64,000 nt of DNA, taken from assembly GCA_009746045.1 (NCBI GenBank), contig RPFO01000164.1, forward strand, positions 3,516,026 through 3,580,025, read 5' to 3'. A program made the position numbers and the translations under genes. This DNA is from Mesostigma viride (taxonomy: Eukaryota > Streptophyta > Mesostigmatophyceae > Mesostigmatales > Mesostigmataceae). Positions 52,197-62,853 of the stretch are shown one piece after another. Every line of letters starts with the position of its first letter. Positions within the stretch are counted from its first letter, which is position 1. The notes under the pieces were generated by a model. It was not told the DNA's origin. It worked only from the letters and a program-made list of their open reading frames with translations, and made no database searches.

Positions 52197-53382
52197 ATGG
52201 AGGATGGAGCTATCAACCAACAAGCGGGCTTTATGGGCTTCGCGCGGCGCGGCGCTGGGCTGGATGGACGAGATGGACGCGATGGACGCGGTGGACGCGA
52301 TGGACGCGGGGACGGCCAGGCGCTGGGAGACCAGGCTGAGGTGCCAGATAATCAGAGCCAAGGATCGCAGGGCGGGCAGCACGCGCCAGCCGCAGATCAA
52401 GCGGCGCCTAAGCGACCAACCGTTGCTGAGGGGTACGCGGTGCTAGGCCAGTTTCAGTCCATCAAGGACAATTGGCAGCCCCGGGATGCTGAGAGGATGT
52501 TAGAGGACATGAACTTGTACACGGAGATATACAACGGTGACAAGCTTCGCATCCTGGCGTCTAGTGCCTACATACGGCAGTCGGCGAGGCGGCTGTTCAA
52601 GTTTGTTCGGGAGCGACACGCGGCGGGGGACACCTGGACGGCGTTTATGACGCGACTCAGGTCGTTCCTGAGTGACAAGAGGACCATAGATGGGTCCCAC
52701 CTGAAGCAAGAATACCTGGACTACAAGCCCATCAAGGGGCAGCTAGTGGTCCACGCCTTTGAAGACTTCGTCAAGCTGAGGGAGGACGCCATGGCCAAGG
52801 GCTTCTTCGTCGCAGATCGGATGGCCATGGGCGACTTTCTCAAGTCGCTGCACTGGATCCGGTCACCATGGATAATGTGACCATCCACATGCGACAGGTC
52901 CATGGCTGGGCAGCCATGACGGATCAGTTGTATGAGTGTTTCAGCGGCAAGTACGTGGGGGTAAGCGCCCTCGTCAGAATGATGAGGAGGCCACTGAACC
53001 CACGGTTAAGTCCATGAGGGGATCGGGCCACGGGGGCCCAGCGTCCTCGAGAGGGCCTGAGACCTCTTCAAGGGGTCGAGGAAGGTCCAGGAGGGGGCGT
53101 GACAGAAGGGCTGGACGGGGGACCCCGCCGAAGTCGGGACATCCACAGTCCCAGTTTGACTTCAAGAGGGTGGGTGGTCCTCCCAAGGCTGGGCCCAGCA
53201 GTGGGACCTCACGGGACATCAGTCAGGTGGAATGTTATTTCTGCCAGGGGAAGGGTCACTTCAGGAATGAGTGTCCCTCGTACCTGAGGCAGGAAGGTCA
53301 GAGCAAGCCAGCTCAGGGTGGCAGCAAGGACAAGGCTGGTCCATCCCAGGACAAGGGCAAGGGCAAGGCTGCTGATCATTGA
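52197..53382 (+). pseudogene. Copia-type gag with CCHC zinc knuckle, two frame changes
   Basis: The ATG at 52197 is followed by a (GRDGRD)-rich repeat and a helical capsid-type region (LEDMNLYTEIYNGDKLRILA, RRLFKFVRERHAAGDTW, VHAFEDFVKLREDAMAKGFF) as in the UBN2/gag family. After 52856 the coding sense passes to a second frame (NVTIHMRQVHGWAAMTDQLY). From about 52965 it passes to a third, basic G/R/S-rich one that ends in CYFCQGKGHFRNEC, a C-x2-C-x4-H-x4-C nucleocapsid knuckle. The stop overlaps the start of the pol frame, which lies -1 relative to it. The frame changes may be real decay or sequence errors, since pol is intact. Confidence 0.75.
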
Positions 53383-56300
53383 TTGAGCCTGCACACATCC
53401 CTGAACCCTGGAGGGTGCCCCCAGGGGTGTGTAATGAAGCTGCTAGTGACAGCAGTGAGGGGCAGCCCCATGCTCTAGTGAAAGAGCCTATTGGACACGA
53501 TGGGGCAAGCTTGGTTACCACAGAGAGTATGCCAGCTGTAGCTGCAGTGGTTACTCGCCAACGTGCCCGCCATGGCGGTGCTGAGCCTGAGGTAGGACCT
53601 GGTGATGTGGACCCAGGTGGATCTCAGAAGCATTCTGACCGTGCAGGACTGGCACAGGATGGTCAGGATGAGGATAGGGCTGGAGACAGTCTGACAGGCA
53701 CGACCCTGGTGCCTCCTGTACATAAGGGATCTGTACATACCTTGAGTGCTAATAATGACAATAAAAGGTTTTCTCTCTTGTATGACATTGCCTCAAGGTT
53801 GCATACCATGTTTGGCCATGCAGCTCAGTCTTTGCAAGTTGCTAGACGGCTGGGAGGAAGTGAGTTGTACTCCATCTGCCAACAGGTTGCTCAAGCTTGC
53901 AAGTGCAGGCTAGTTGCTAGAAAGCCCAAGCAGTCTCATGCCAGGACTCCTATTTTGCAGCCAGGCCATGTGCAGGTAGATATTCAGAGAATCAGGGGTT
54001 TGAAGCTGCTGGTGGCAGTGGACAGATATACCAAGTACAAGACCCTAGAGATCCTGCCTGACATGGAGAAGCCTACATTGATTGCTGCTCTGAAGTTGAC
54101 AAGGAGCAGGTACCCTGGGTTGGAGTTGTTGCAGTGTGACATTCAGTTTGAGTGCTGTGAGAACCTGCCAGAGTTTCCAGAGTTGCTGATTACACCCAGG
54201 GAGAGCCACGGCCAGCAAGGGGTGGTGGAGAGAGCCATCCAAGAGATCAAGACTGTGCTGCTGGTGGAGAGGATTCCAAGGACGTCATCTGCCATTGTGA
54301 CATCTGCATGGCTACGTTCTGTGGAGGACAGGCTGAACCTGAGGACTCCCATGTTCTTTGGTGACATTGCCATCAATCCTCTTATGCTGCATACCAGGAT
54401 GCTGCCAGCTGATGCTGAGCAGGCATGGAAGGAGAAGCTAGAGGCCAAGTTCCTCAAGCTGAGGCAGAAAGACAAGGGCTGGAGTGTCCTAGAACCTAAC
54501 GTTGGACAACAGGTTGTTGTGTGGAAGGAACCAAGCTTTCCAGGGAAACGTGGCAGCTGGCATGATGGGGTGGTGACCCGAGTAGAAGCCGCTGGCCATA
54601 AGTGCTGGGTGGCCATTGATGGCTCCCAAGCAGTGCACCGTCTGTCCTGGTCAAAGATCCGTCCCCGGGGAGGTAATCAAGGAGACCTCTTCCAGGTGCC
54701 CGCTGGTGTACAAGGCGGGGGTGACGTGGAGCTTCCTGATCAGGGTGCTACAGCTGTATCGAGCCCTCAGGGTGACCCTGGCCCGGCCCCTGGGGTACCT
54801 TCACATACGGTGGTTGGGCAAGCAGGCGGACAGGCTGCACCTCCGGAACGGCCCGACACCAGGCCTAGGGGTGTGCGTCTATCAGATATTGTACAGGCTT
54901 TGCAAAGAGCCAAGAAGGAGCCTAAGGTGTCCAAGCTTGTCCAGTTGGATGAACCTGAGGTAGCTGCCATGGAGATAGATACCAATGCACAGGTTTCTGT
55001 CATGGGACCTCAGCATACAGGAGAACTGCTGGTCGGAGAACCAAGTTGCCCCTGGGTGTCTGATTTCAGTGGTAGGACGCATCTAAGGGTGTTGGGAGAG
55101 GTTACTGCCCCTGTCATGGGTGTGGATGTGACCTTCCTTGTCCTAGAGGACTATGATGGCCCTGTGATTTTGGGTCAGAATTTTCTGGGCAATCCTGGGA
55201 TTTCTATCAGAGCTACAGCTCTGAGAAGAGATGGCTGGGGGATGATTCCCCTAGAAAATTTCAGGACAACATTTCCAGTCAGGTGCAGGGCCAAGCCGGT
55301 CAAGGGTGTAAAATGGGATGAAGGGGAGGTGCCCCCAGCGGCCAGTTTGGTGATTCCAGCTGTGTTGCACCCCAGCAGTATTGGCATAACTCACAGGAGC
55401 CTTGCTGCACACTCTCCTTTGACATATGACCAGCTGGTCCAAGAGATGAGCTCGCCTACTTTGTTTGAGGCTTGGAAGCTCGCCTTCTCCAAGGCATTGG
55501 AGGAGTGGTTGCAGTTTGAGTGTGCTGCACCAACAGACAGACGTCCCCCAGCATCAAGGAAGCTTGCTTTGAGATTTGTGCTGAAGAGGAAGGTTGTGGA
55601 TGAGGTATCAGTGCCCCATGTCAGGCCTGTCCTGAATGAGTATCACGGCACGGGGAGTCTGCCAGGAGAGGAGCTATACACGCCAGGGATGCTACACGAC
55701 ACATGGAGAATTTTGCTATGTCTCTACGTGGGGTTGCTGAACAGGGGAGCAGCTATGTCATCAGTGCTGCTGGACTTCAAGAGGGCATTTTTAAAATCTG
55801 ATCCAGAAGTGGCCAGGAGGGTGTGGAAGCAGGATGAGCCTTACTGTGTTGAGGTGCCTGCCATCTGGAAGCTGGAGCTGCATCAACAATTCCTGGTTAT
55901 TCTGAAGGGCCTGGAAGGACTCAGGTCGAGCCCAATCATCTGGAGACTCACGCTGCAGGAAGCTCTGATCAGTGAGTGTGGCTTGAGAGTGTCTTCAGTT
56001 GATCCCTGTTTGCTGCTGGCCCAATGGGAGGGTCTGCCAGTGTATGCTAGTTTGCATGGAGATGATCTGCATTTGCTAGCCCCCACGACCTGGCTGAAGA
56101 AGTTTATTCCTGTCATCAGTGGCAAGTTTTCACTGGGCAAGGAGCTGTGGCAGGAGCCCAACAAGCCTGTAGTGTTCTGTGGAATGCAGGCTACCCTGTT
56201 CAGGAGGGACGGGGAGTGGAGTATCAGGCTTCAGGCTGGAGGAGATTATAAACAGACCATTGTGAAGGCCTTGCCAGAGAAGATCACCCAGGCTGCAGGA

Positions 56301-56972
56301 CCTGAGTTGAGAGGCATGTGGGCCTGGTTTGCCAGCATCTGTGGTCCGTCTTTGATGGTCCATAGCAGAATGCCTGATGAGGTGCTTGAGGATGAGAAGC
56401 CTCGAGTCATAGCCCGGTTGGTGGAGAGTACCCCTGATCTGATTTTGTCTGGGATTGACTTTGCCCAGCCTATCACCTTGGAGATCTTTGTTGACAGTTC
56501 CATGGATGCTCGCCAGGTTACCAAGGTCAGGGGGAGATCTGCTGCTCTGTTTGCTTTTTATCAGAGCAGGGCAAGTTTGTTCAGCTGGTACAGCAGACTG
56601 CAGAAGAGGGTCTGTATCAGTTCAGATGTGGCAGAATGCAGGGCCATATGCGAGGGGATCCAGTCCAGCCTGTACATAAAGGAGTTAATGCTGGAGCTGG
56701 CTTCAGTTACCCCTTGGACCTTGCAGATGGAGACGTTGTTGCTAACAGACAGCATGGGTATGGTCCAGTTTGTTCACAAGCAGCTGGCCAGGAGCCGGGA
56801 CCTGGATTATTTGTTGCTGAAGGAGTTGGCCAGTTTGGTTGACTTGAAGCATATCCCTGGCGAGGAGAACCCTGCTGATGCATTGACAAAGCTGCCACAC
56901 AAGGCCCCAGCCCAGTACAATGTACTGAGGAAGCTCATGAATGCTGACTGTCAAGTCGGTCTATCTGTCTAA
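53379..56972 (+). CDS. Copia-type polyprotein: integrase, retropepsin-like, reverse transcriptase, RNase H
   Basis: Open for 1,197 codons. The frame begins at a TTG, so it is probably reached from gag by a -1 shift. Residues 130-340: integrase, with D201 (VQVDIQ), D254 (QCDIQFE) and E284 (GQQGVVERAIQE). The last spacing is 29 residues, shorter than the usual 35. Residues 520-620: a retropepsin-like fold, with MEIDTNAQVSVMG (D534, DTN where DTG is usual) and VILGQNFLGNPGISI. Residues 730-950: RVT_2 reverse transcriptase, with VLLDFKRAFLKS (D799) and SLHGDDLHLL (D895, D896). Residues 1030-1190: RNase H, with IFVDSSMD (D1039), AECRAI (E1086), LTDSMGM (D1124) and PGEENPADALTK. The protease-like part lies after the integrase, unlike the usual Copia order. 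Confidence 0.9.
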   Translation: MIEPAHIPEPWRVPPGVCNEAASDSSEGQPHALVKEPIGHDGASLVTTESMPAVAAVVTRQRARHGGAEPEVGPGDVDPGGSQKHSDRAGLAQDGQDEDRAGDSLTGTTLVPPVHKGSVHTLSANNDNKRFSLLYDIASRLHTMFGHAAQSLQVARRLGGSELYSICQQVAQACKCRLVARKPKQSHARTPILQPGHVQVDIQRIRGLKLLVAVDRYTKYKTLEILPDMEKPTLIAALKLTRSRYPGLELLQCDIQFECCENLPEFPELLITPRESHGQQGVVERAIQEIKTVLLVERIPRTSSAIVTSAWLRSVEDRLNLRTPMFFGDIAINPLMLHTRMLPADAEQAWKEKLEAKFLKLRQKDKGWSVLEPNVGQQVVVWKEPSFPGKRGSWHDGVVTRVEAAGHKCWVAIDGSQAVHRLSWSKIRPRGGNQGDLFQVPAGVQGGGDVELPDQGATAVSSPQGDPGPAPGVPSHTVVGQAGGQAAPPERPDTRPRGVRLSDIVQALQRAKKEPKVSKLVQLDEPEVAAMEIDTNAQVSVMGPQHTGELLVGEPSCPWVSDFSGRTHLRVLGEVTAPVMGVDVTFLVLEDYDGPVILGQNFLGNPGISIRATALRRDGWGMIPLENFRTTFPVRCRAKPVKGVKWDEGEVPPAASLVIPAVLHPSSIGITHRSLAAHSPLTYDQLVQEMSSPTLFEAWKLAFSKALEEWLQFECAAPTDRRPPASRKLALRFVLKRKVVDEVSVPHVRPVLNEYHGTGSLPGEELYTPGMLHDTWRILLCLYVGLLNRGAAMSSVLLDFKRAFLKSDPEVARRVWKQDEPYCVEVPAIWKLELHQQFLVILKGLEGLRSSPIIWRLTLQEALISECGLRVSSVDPCLLLAQWEGLPVYASLHGDDLHLLAPTTWLKKFIPVISGKFSLGKELWQEPNKPVVFCGMQATLFRRDGEWSIRLQAGGDYKQTIVKALPEKITQAAGPELRGMWAWFASICGPSLMVHSRMPDEVLEDEKPRVIARLVESTPDLILSGIDFAQPITLEIFVDSSMDARQVTKVRGRSAALFAFYQSRASLFSWYSRLQKRVCISSDVAECRAICEGIQSSLYIKELMLELASVTPWTLQMETLLLTDSMGMVQFVHKQLARSRDLDYLLLKELASLVDLKHIPGEENPADALTKLPHKAPAQYNVLRKLMNADCQVGLSV

Positions 56973-57702
56973 AAGCTGAGAGCTGGGTGCTTAAGTCTCT
57001 GGATATCAGGCTGGGAGCTTGATTGTACATAATCCTGAGCACACCTTGAGGGGTGAGACATGTCTCTGGTGTGGGAATGTCTGACATTGTCTCTGATGGA
57101 GAGATGTCTATCTGGGGTTTTCATCTCAGTCTGAGGTTTCCCCAGATCTGTGGTTTGTGGGCGGGGTTCGATTCCCTGGTGCCGTCTTAAGGCGGAGTTT
57201 CACGGACTGGCTGACCCATCCACCATGCTGGTGAGGTGGCGACAGGTCCCCTGATTTTCCACGGTTGGAACGAGTATGGGAGCTTGTGTTTTGCATGTGC
57301 TTCGCGTAGATGTTGTGTCTGGTTCGATAAGGGGCAGCAGACCGGCGCCGACTCCCGTCTGGGGGTCAGCAATGTTTTCTGATGAGCTGTTGTGGGTGAT
57401 CTGTGGGGTTTCGCCTAAGGTCCTGAAGGTTGTACATACTTCTCAAGTTCTTAGCTGAACACCTATGGGCTGCCACAGTTGGCCAACCTCTTGTACATGG
57501 GTAACACAACGAGCCTCCCGTGAAGGGATAGGGACTCATTGTAATTTGTTTGTGCTCCTGAGCCAGTATGGGTGCTATGTACATATAATAAGGAATCCAA
57601 GCTGACTGTCATGCCCAGCGGGTTGTGACTTGTAGTCTGGGGAGGATATCCAGTACCCATTGTGTGTGTTTGTATGTAGACTTGTGTGAGCTGCTACAGC
57701 TC
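56973..57702 (+). other. Copia-class element 3' non-coding region
   Basis: Runs from the pol stop to the polypurine tract. No reading frame of note. A TGTAA word occurs near 57539. The length is unusual for a compact Copia element. Confidence 0.6.
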
Positions 57703-57720
57703 AAGAAAAGAAAGGATTGG
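57703..57720 (+). promoter_or_regulatory. Polypurine tract of the Copia-class element
   Basis: AAGAAAAGAAAGGATTGG directly precedes the 3' LTR. It would prime plus-strand DNA synthesis. Confidence 0.8.
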
Positions 57721-58415
57721 AGTTAACGCCAAGCGCATTGGCGTGATCCTGATTCGGCATATCTCTGCGATTCCAGCGGCACCGGAACGAGTTCATTCCG
57801 ACAAGTATCAAGAAAGTTATGGCGTTCCGACTTCCCGGTCGCGCGCGAGCGCGAGCCGGCTGTTCTTCTAAGTCGGACGTGAATATTTGCCGACGACATA
57901 TGGGGTCGACAGTAATTCCTGGGCTGACAGGAATTAGGTGCTGTACCTACGACGGTATTGGATTAATACGTCGTACGCAGGAAATAGGAACCTTAACCTG
58001 TGGTCTGTTGGTACCGCAGGCTTAGTCCTGGACTTCTAGGTGCAGATGCAATAGTCACTGTGGACTGTGCTCTGTGGTCACTGTGCCTGTATGGCAGACC
58101 TACTGTATAGGAGTGGGCGCTGTACAGGTAGTGAATACTGTACCGGGGGTGTTATTACTGAGCAGGCCTCCTAGGCTGCTCAGGACTAGCAAGCACAGTG
58201 CACAAGTATATAAACAATAGGCCAGTGCCAAATGGGCATCTCTTGCGAGCCCGCCTCACGTGTTGTGCCTTGACTTGGCAAGCGCGTGTACAAGCCTCAA
58301 GTGTGTGAGCGCTGTAAACATTATCCGATTTAACAAAGCTCCGTTTCCAACCATATCACACATTGCTGCATTGCAACCATATCCTTCACATTGCGTGTGC
58401 GAAGAACGTTTAACT
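57721..58415 (+). repeat. 3' LTR of the Copia-class element
   Basis: Nearly identical to the 5' LTR, with the same AGTTAAC...GTTTAACT termini. Followed directly by TTAGC, the target duplication. Confidence 0.92.
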
Positions 58416-58701
58416 TTAGCGCAGTGACTCCAATGGATACAAGCTAGGGCTATTGCTATTCTAGCCCGCTGGGGGCGTCCACATCTTGTGGTTGATCATC
58501 AGGTCCCCGCCCCTCCAATACTACCTTGGGCTTCTGGGGGTCCTGCTTATGGCGGAGGTATTCCGGCCACAGGTCGCGTCGCTGCTGCTGCTGAGCGGGG
58601 TCAGGTCGTCATCCAGCGTCCAGGTGAGGTCGTGCAATCTCTTGCGACGAGAGAGGAACCGCAGCTTATCCCATCAGGGGAGGGGAAGGTGAGCAGGACT
58701 G

Positions 58702-59275
58702 TGTTACGCCGCGGATATCTACCTCCACCTCTACCTCTAATGGGCCTGATACTACCTAAACTGGTCAGGCCTCCTCTACTTAACCCTCTGGCGAAAGACG
58801 AACGTGACGGAGCTGATCTCAATGCATTAACGTAAGTGTTGCTATAATACGCCATACAACCATTTACCAAAACCCGTTTATTCCAGGAATAGAGGAAGGA
58901 AACACAACTACACTGCCGTGACCCAAGCCTAAATGTGTTAATTCACTTAACACACGCCGAGTGCACACACAAAGGGGTAGAACGCGCATAAATGATCACC
59001 AACGGTCCAACACGCTCGGGCCGACATGGCCCTCGCCTACAGGTGCACGCTGGTCCACTAAATCTACTGATGCACGCTGGTCCACTACATTCTACCCCAG
59101 GATCAGGACCACTAGTAAAGTACGCGGCGCGGCGCCCAACGGCACCCAATGTACCACAGTACTGTTACGAGGACAATAATGTCCCGGTAGGAGCCTAAAC
59201 GTAAACCTAGGGACAACCGAGGCAAAGGACCTAATTTACGTCCGTAACTACAACGAATTGTTACGCGACGTAACA
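58702..59275 (-). repeat. LTR with TGTTACG/CGTAACA termini
   Basis: Ends form a perfect 7-bp inverted repeat starting TG and ending CA. Directly to its right, 59276-59292 reads CCTCCCCCCCACAAAGG, a polypurine tract on the minus strand. That fixes this as the 3' LTR of a minus-oriented element. Confidence 0.75.
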
Positions 59276-59645
59276 CCTCCCCCCCACAAAGGTAGGGAGC
59301 CCTCTCCCTACGCACAGGGAGGAAACGAAGGGGTAGGAAAATCCTAATGCACCCAACACACACCAACACAATCGATAGACCATCCCAGATACAAAGCACC
59401 AATAGTTCACACGGTCTCCACCACCACGCCGGGTGGTGTAGGGTTAGCCAGCACCAAGCCTGGTGGGAGGTTCCCCTAACTGCCTGGAACGGAGTCCTGG
59501 CCGGGGGGGACGGCACTGGGCAGGACACACAGAGTAAACACATCAGCGCCAAGGACCAAGAACAGCCAACCAACTGGCCAGAATATGAAGGCGACTCTAC
59601 ATACCGGAGGGACAACACCCTCAGGTCGGGCCTAAGGCCCTCTAT

Positions 59646-61689
59646 CTAATGGCCATCCGTCTGGTAGGTACCACGGGAGGCCAGCAGGACATCCAGGTAG
59701 GCCTGGTAATGGGCCACATCCTCAACATTGTCATGCCTATCTACGGTGAGGAAAACATCGGCCCACACGCCGTCAGGAAAAAGGCCCAGAAAGGCCCAGT
59801 AATACCTATGCTGAGTAAGAACGACCTGGCCACGGGCCCAGTCCAGGAAGCCACAGGCAAAGAGGCGAAGGAAAGGCTCTACCGCGATCAAACAGAGGGC
59901 CCGCAGGAGGAGGCGATGGTACCGGATCCGAGGGCGCAAACCCGTCGGGAAAAACAGGTCCACCAGGGGCTCCACGTTGGACGGCCACAACCGGATGTGC
60001 CGAACCTCTCGGGAGCGCCACCGACGCGTACACTGGCGCGACCCGAATGTCTCTAGGTAGTCGCTGGCCCGAGGAGGAGGGTGGCCGCGGGAGTCTAGAC
60101 CCTGGCCCGGTAGGGGCGCCGGACGCCGGGCATCCCACTCGAGGATGGGCTGGAGGACCGTGGTGTACGTAGCACCCGGCACCGAAGGAAACTCTACCGT
60201 AAGGGCATCCGAAGCCATAATACCCAGAGGCGGAGGATAAGCCCACTGGAAGCCACCGTAGGTGTCCAAGTCGTTGTGGCGCCTAGCCCAGCGATACAGA
60301 ACGCGCCGAACCAGGATCTCACCCTGGAACACAGGATCAGCTAAGATAACCATGTCGAAAGGAGGCCGATCAGTCTCAATGGGTAGACCACGATCCCGAG
60401 GCGCCCGACACATCTGGGAAAACCCGTAGGACATGGGCGAGACGGCAAGCTCGGCGGAGACGCGCGGCAGGTCACACTGGCGGCAGGCGAGCGCGGACAT
60501 ACCACATCCAGGCACGGGCGTGTCGCGCGACTCCGGCGTCGCATGCACCACAGAAGGAGCCCTGTCCCGATCACCCTGGGACAACTCCCGGAGGGAGTCG
60601 GAAGCGCGGGTAGCGCGAGGGTCCTGACCGGTGGACCGAACAACCGCAGCCAAGGACAGAGAGGCCGGAGGGGCAGGGGCCGAAGCAGGGGCAGGAGCCG
60701 ACACCGACGCAGGTGACACTGGTACAGCAGACGGTCGCGCCGGACCCGAAGCCAGAGGGGGCCGTGACGGACCCGCCAACGAAGCTGGCGGTGGCCGGTG
60801 CACCCTCAGGCCACATGTTAAAAATGGGGCCCGTAGGAACAGGAAGTCCTGCATAAGATTGACTACCATCCAGGCTCCAGTCAGGAACCGGGATCCTCTG
60901 CGGGGGACCACCCTCCCAAAGCCTGGGCAGTCCGCTAGTGTCGCCAAAGAAGCCCCGCGACGGCTGCGACTGAGCTGGTGGAGGCTCGGGAGCAGCGACA
61001 GCGGGCGCGGTCACAGGGGCAGGGGACTCGCGCGTAGGCGCAGGTACAGCGGTCACAGGCGCAGAGGCAGCAGTAGTCGCAGCAGCCGCCGGAACCACAG
61101 CGACCGCGGGCGCCAGCGGGGGCGCGGGCGAAGCCGTAGTCGCCGGGGCAACAGAAGGGGTAGGAGGCGCGGATCCAGCTGGCGTAGCCGGGACCTGCGC
61201 CTGGGCCGCCAGGAAGGCCCCAAACGCCGTGGTCAGGGACTGGATCTGAGCCTGCATAGCCGAGACCGTCGCCGAAAGAGGATCAGGCAAACCCGAAGGG
61301 GTAGGCTCCACTGCAACACTCCGGGTCGACCGAGGGGACGACGGGACCGGAGAGGGAGGAACAGACGCCGAGGAGGCGGACGCAGCGCTCGAGGCAGAAT
61401 AATCTGGAGTATAATGTACCTCGGTTGGGGCGCCCGAAGGGGCAGGACCATCAACCGCTAGTCCCGCCGCCTGATCAGCTATCTCCATGAATTCTACGGC
61501 CCGTAAAAGGTCGCAGGGGTTCTCATCTACCTCAGCATCACCCTCAGCCGGAAGCCAAGGAAACACCTCCCGTAGGCAGGTACGGCCCACAGGGGTAGAG
61601 AGGTAGGAGAACACACGGCAGCACCGGAGAACCGCATCTATCTGTTCCAAGGCCGGGGGTGGTTTTACCGGATTAGGATACATTTGCAC
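59646..61689 (-). pseudogene. Gag-like proline/alanine-rich ORF, frameshifted
   Basis: The ATG at 61689 opens a frame with an ordered N-terminus (LEQIDAVLRCCRVFSYL, LREVFPWLPAEG, DLLRAVEFMEIADQAAG), then 170 residues of P/A/S/T-rich sequence. A shift in the P/A-rich part (between about 60950 and 60620) carries on in the frame ending at 59646. That part is ordered and W/R-rich (EILVRRVLYRWARRHNDLD, YLETFGSRQCTRRWRSREV, RYYWAFLGLFPDGVWADVFL). There is no zinc knuckle, protease or polymerase motif. The position 5' of the polypurine tract supports a gag assignment; the family is not recognised. The exact shift point is unclear. Confidence 0.5.
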
Positions 61690-62853
61690 AGCTTCAAATG
61701 TATCCTAAATGCACCATTGGCAAACATGGTTTCTGGACATGGTCGATATCATTCATATGTTTGGCAAGCATGATATGATCATGCTTGCCAAAGATGTTGT
61801 CTCTTTTCATATTTCACACATATATTATCGGCCTCGGCGTGCCATGCTTCCACGTTTGTTGTCTCTTTTCATATATTGTAAATATGATCAATAAAATTCC
61901 AAACATGACCATGTTGGAGACTTCAAGTGGAGCATCATGATTACTGTTTTCACTATTACGTAACCCATGGTTCATGTTAACATGGCATAATGAGCAATCC
62001 TATTGACCCCATGACTAATGGTGAAGTTAATAAAGTTACATCGTGGCACGTCACTATAGCATCAAGTTGCATCATTGTGCATAAAGTAGTTTAGCACTGA
62101 GTTGGCATGCCAACACCAGGTACACTAAATAAATTAAAACCAGAATTGATAAACAACCCAGTATCCAAATACAGTATCCATATATATGCAGGTCGTACTA
62201 CAGGTACAGCCACGGCTGCCACGCGGCTTCTGCAGCGATCACGCTCTTTCTCCTAGACAATTGCTCTACTGGTCCCTACAGGTCGGTCGACTTGGACCAT
62301 GATGCGTCAAGAACCGTTAATTGACCGACTTAAACAAGATGTTTGTCTACATGCAGCTGTCTGCACCTAACTAACGCGAAACCGCGTGCTACCAAATATA
62401 GCGGGAAATGCATGAGTAACACATGTCAACGCACAACCGGTGGAAATCACGCGATACCAACCGCGGCAACAGTGGTGTGAACATAGCGGGCACTGCCATG
62501 CAAAAAAGCACCAGCAGCGGCATCAGTAGCAAATTGTAGTAGCGGAACAATAGCCACTACATCAATGCAACAACACATCAGCCCAGCAACACAGCAGCAG
62601 CATGACCGTAGCACAGCAGCAGCACAACTGTAGCTCAGCAGCACGGCCGTAATGCAGCAGTGCATCAACACAGCAGCACGGCAGCAGCACGACAGCAATA
62701 CATCAGCGGCACGGCAGCAATGCAGCAACACATCAGCACAACAGCACAACAGCAGCACGGCAGCAATGCAGCAACAGTAGCATGGCAGCACAGCAGCAGC
62801 AGCAGCAGCAGCAGCACATGAGCAGCTCAATGACAACAACCGCTGCTCGCGCT
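61690..62853. other. AT-richer spacer with hairpin and CAGCA-type microsatellite
   Basis: No gene supported. It holds a perfect hairpin at 61760-61792, an 18-base direct repeat (TGTTGTCTCTTTTCATAT near 61796 and 61858), and from about 62575 to 62820 an imperfect CAGCA/CAGCAG array ending in a run of eight CAG-type units. Confidence 0.5.
61760..61792. repeat. Perfect 15-bp inverted repeat with 3-base loop
   Basis: TTTGGCAAGCATGAT, loop ATG, then its exact reverse complement. It lies just outside the gag-like ORF start (61689), so it could belong to the 5' leader of that element or to a small inverted-repeat transposon end. Confidence 0.85.

Larger units (their letters stand above)
50386..58420 (+). 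mobile_element. Copia-class LTR retrotransposon, near complete
   Basis: A 5-bp target duplication TTAGC at 50386-50390 and 58416-58420. The related sequence at 40637-40660 (CCTTAGCGACAGTGACTCC) shows the empty site. The LTRs are about 695 bp and nearly identical, with a T/C change near 57742 and two single-base length differences, so insertion is recent. Internal order: an accessory 5' ORF, gag with a CCHC knuckle, integrase, retropepsin-like domain, reverse transcriptase, RNase H, then about 730 bp of non-coding DNA and a polypurine tract. Confidence 0.92.
50003..58701 (-). mobile_element. Second-subfamily ORF1-only element, interrupted by the Copia element
   Basis: Minus orientation. The tail is a short AATTAATTGATT, and the hairpin CTCCC-CAAC-GGGAG (minus) lies at 50022-50035. 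The 3' part runs to 50390 and resumes at 58421 with the ORF1 C-terminal domain, ending at 58701, where an LTR begins. The uninterrupted arrangement is preserved near 40283-40920. Confidence 0.75.
58702..61689 (-). mobile_element. Minus-strand LTR retrotransposon with one LTR and gag-like ORF only
   Basis: One LTR (58702-59275), an adjoining polypurine tract on the minus strand and a gag-like coding region to its right. So the element reads right to left and 58702-59275 is its 3' LTR. No matching 5' LTR and no pol are found up to 64000, and only about 370 bases separate the ORF stop from the polypurine tract. It is either a non-autonomous gag-only element or a copy truncated at its 5' end. It was inserted into the ORF1 element ending at 58701. 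Confidence 0.65.

Noticed and set aside
60631-61461. Long plus-strand R/G-rich frame opposite the gag-like ORF
   Set aside because: Low-complexity complement of the P/A-rich coding region; no independent support.
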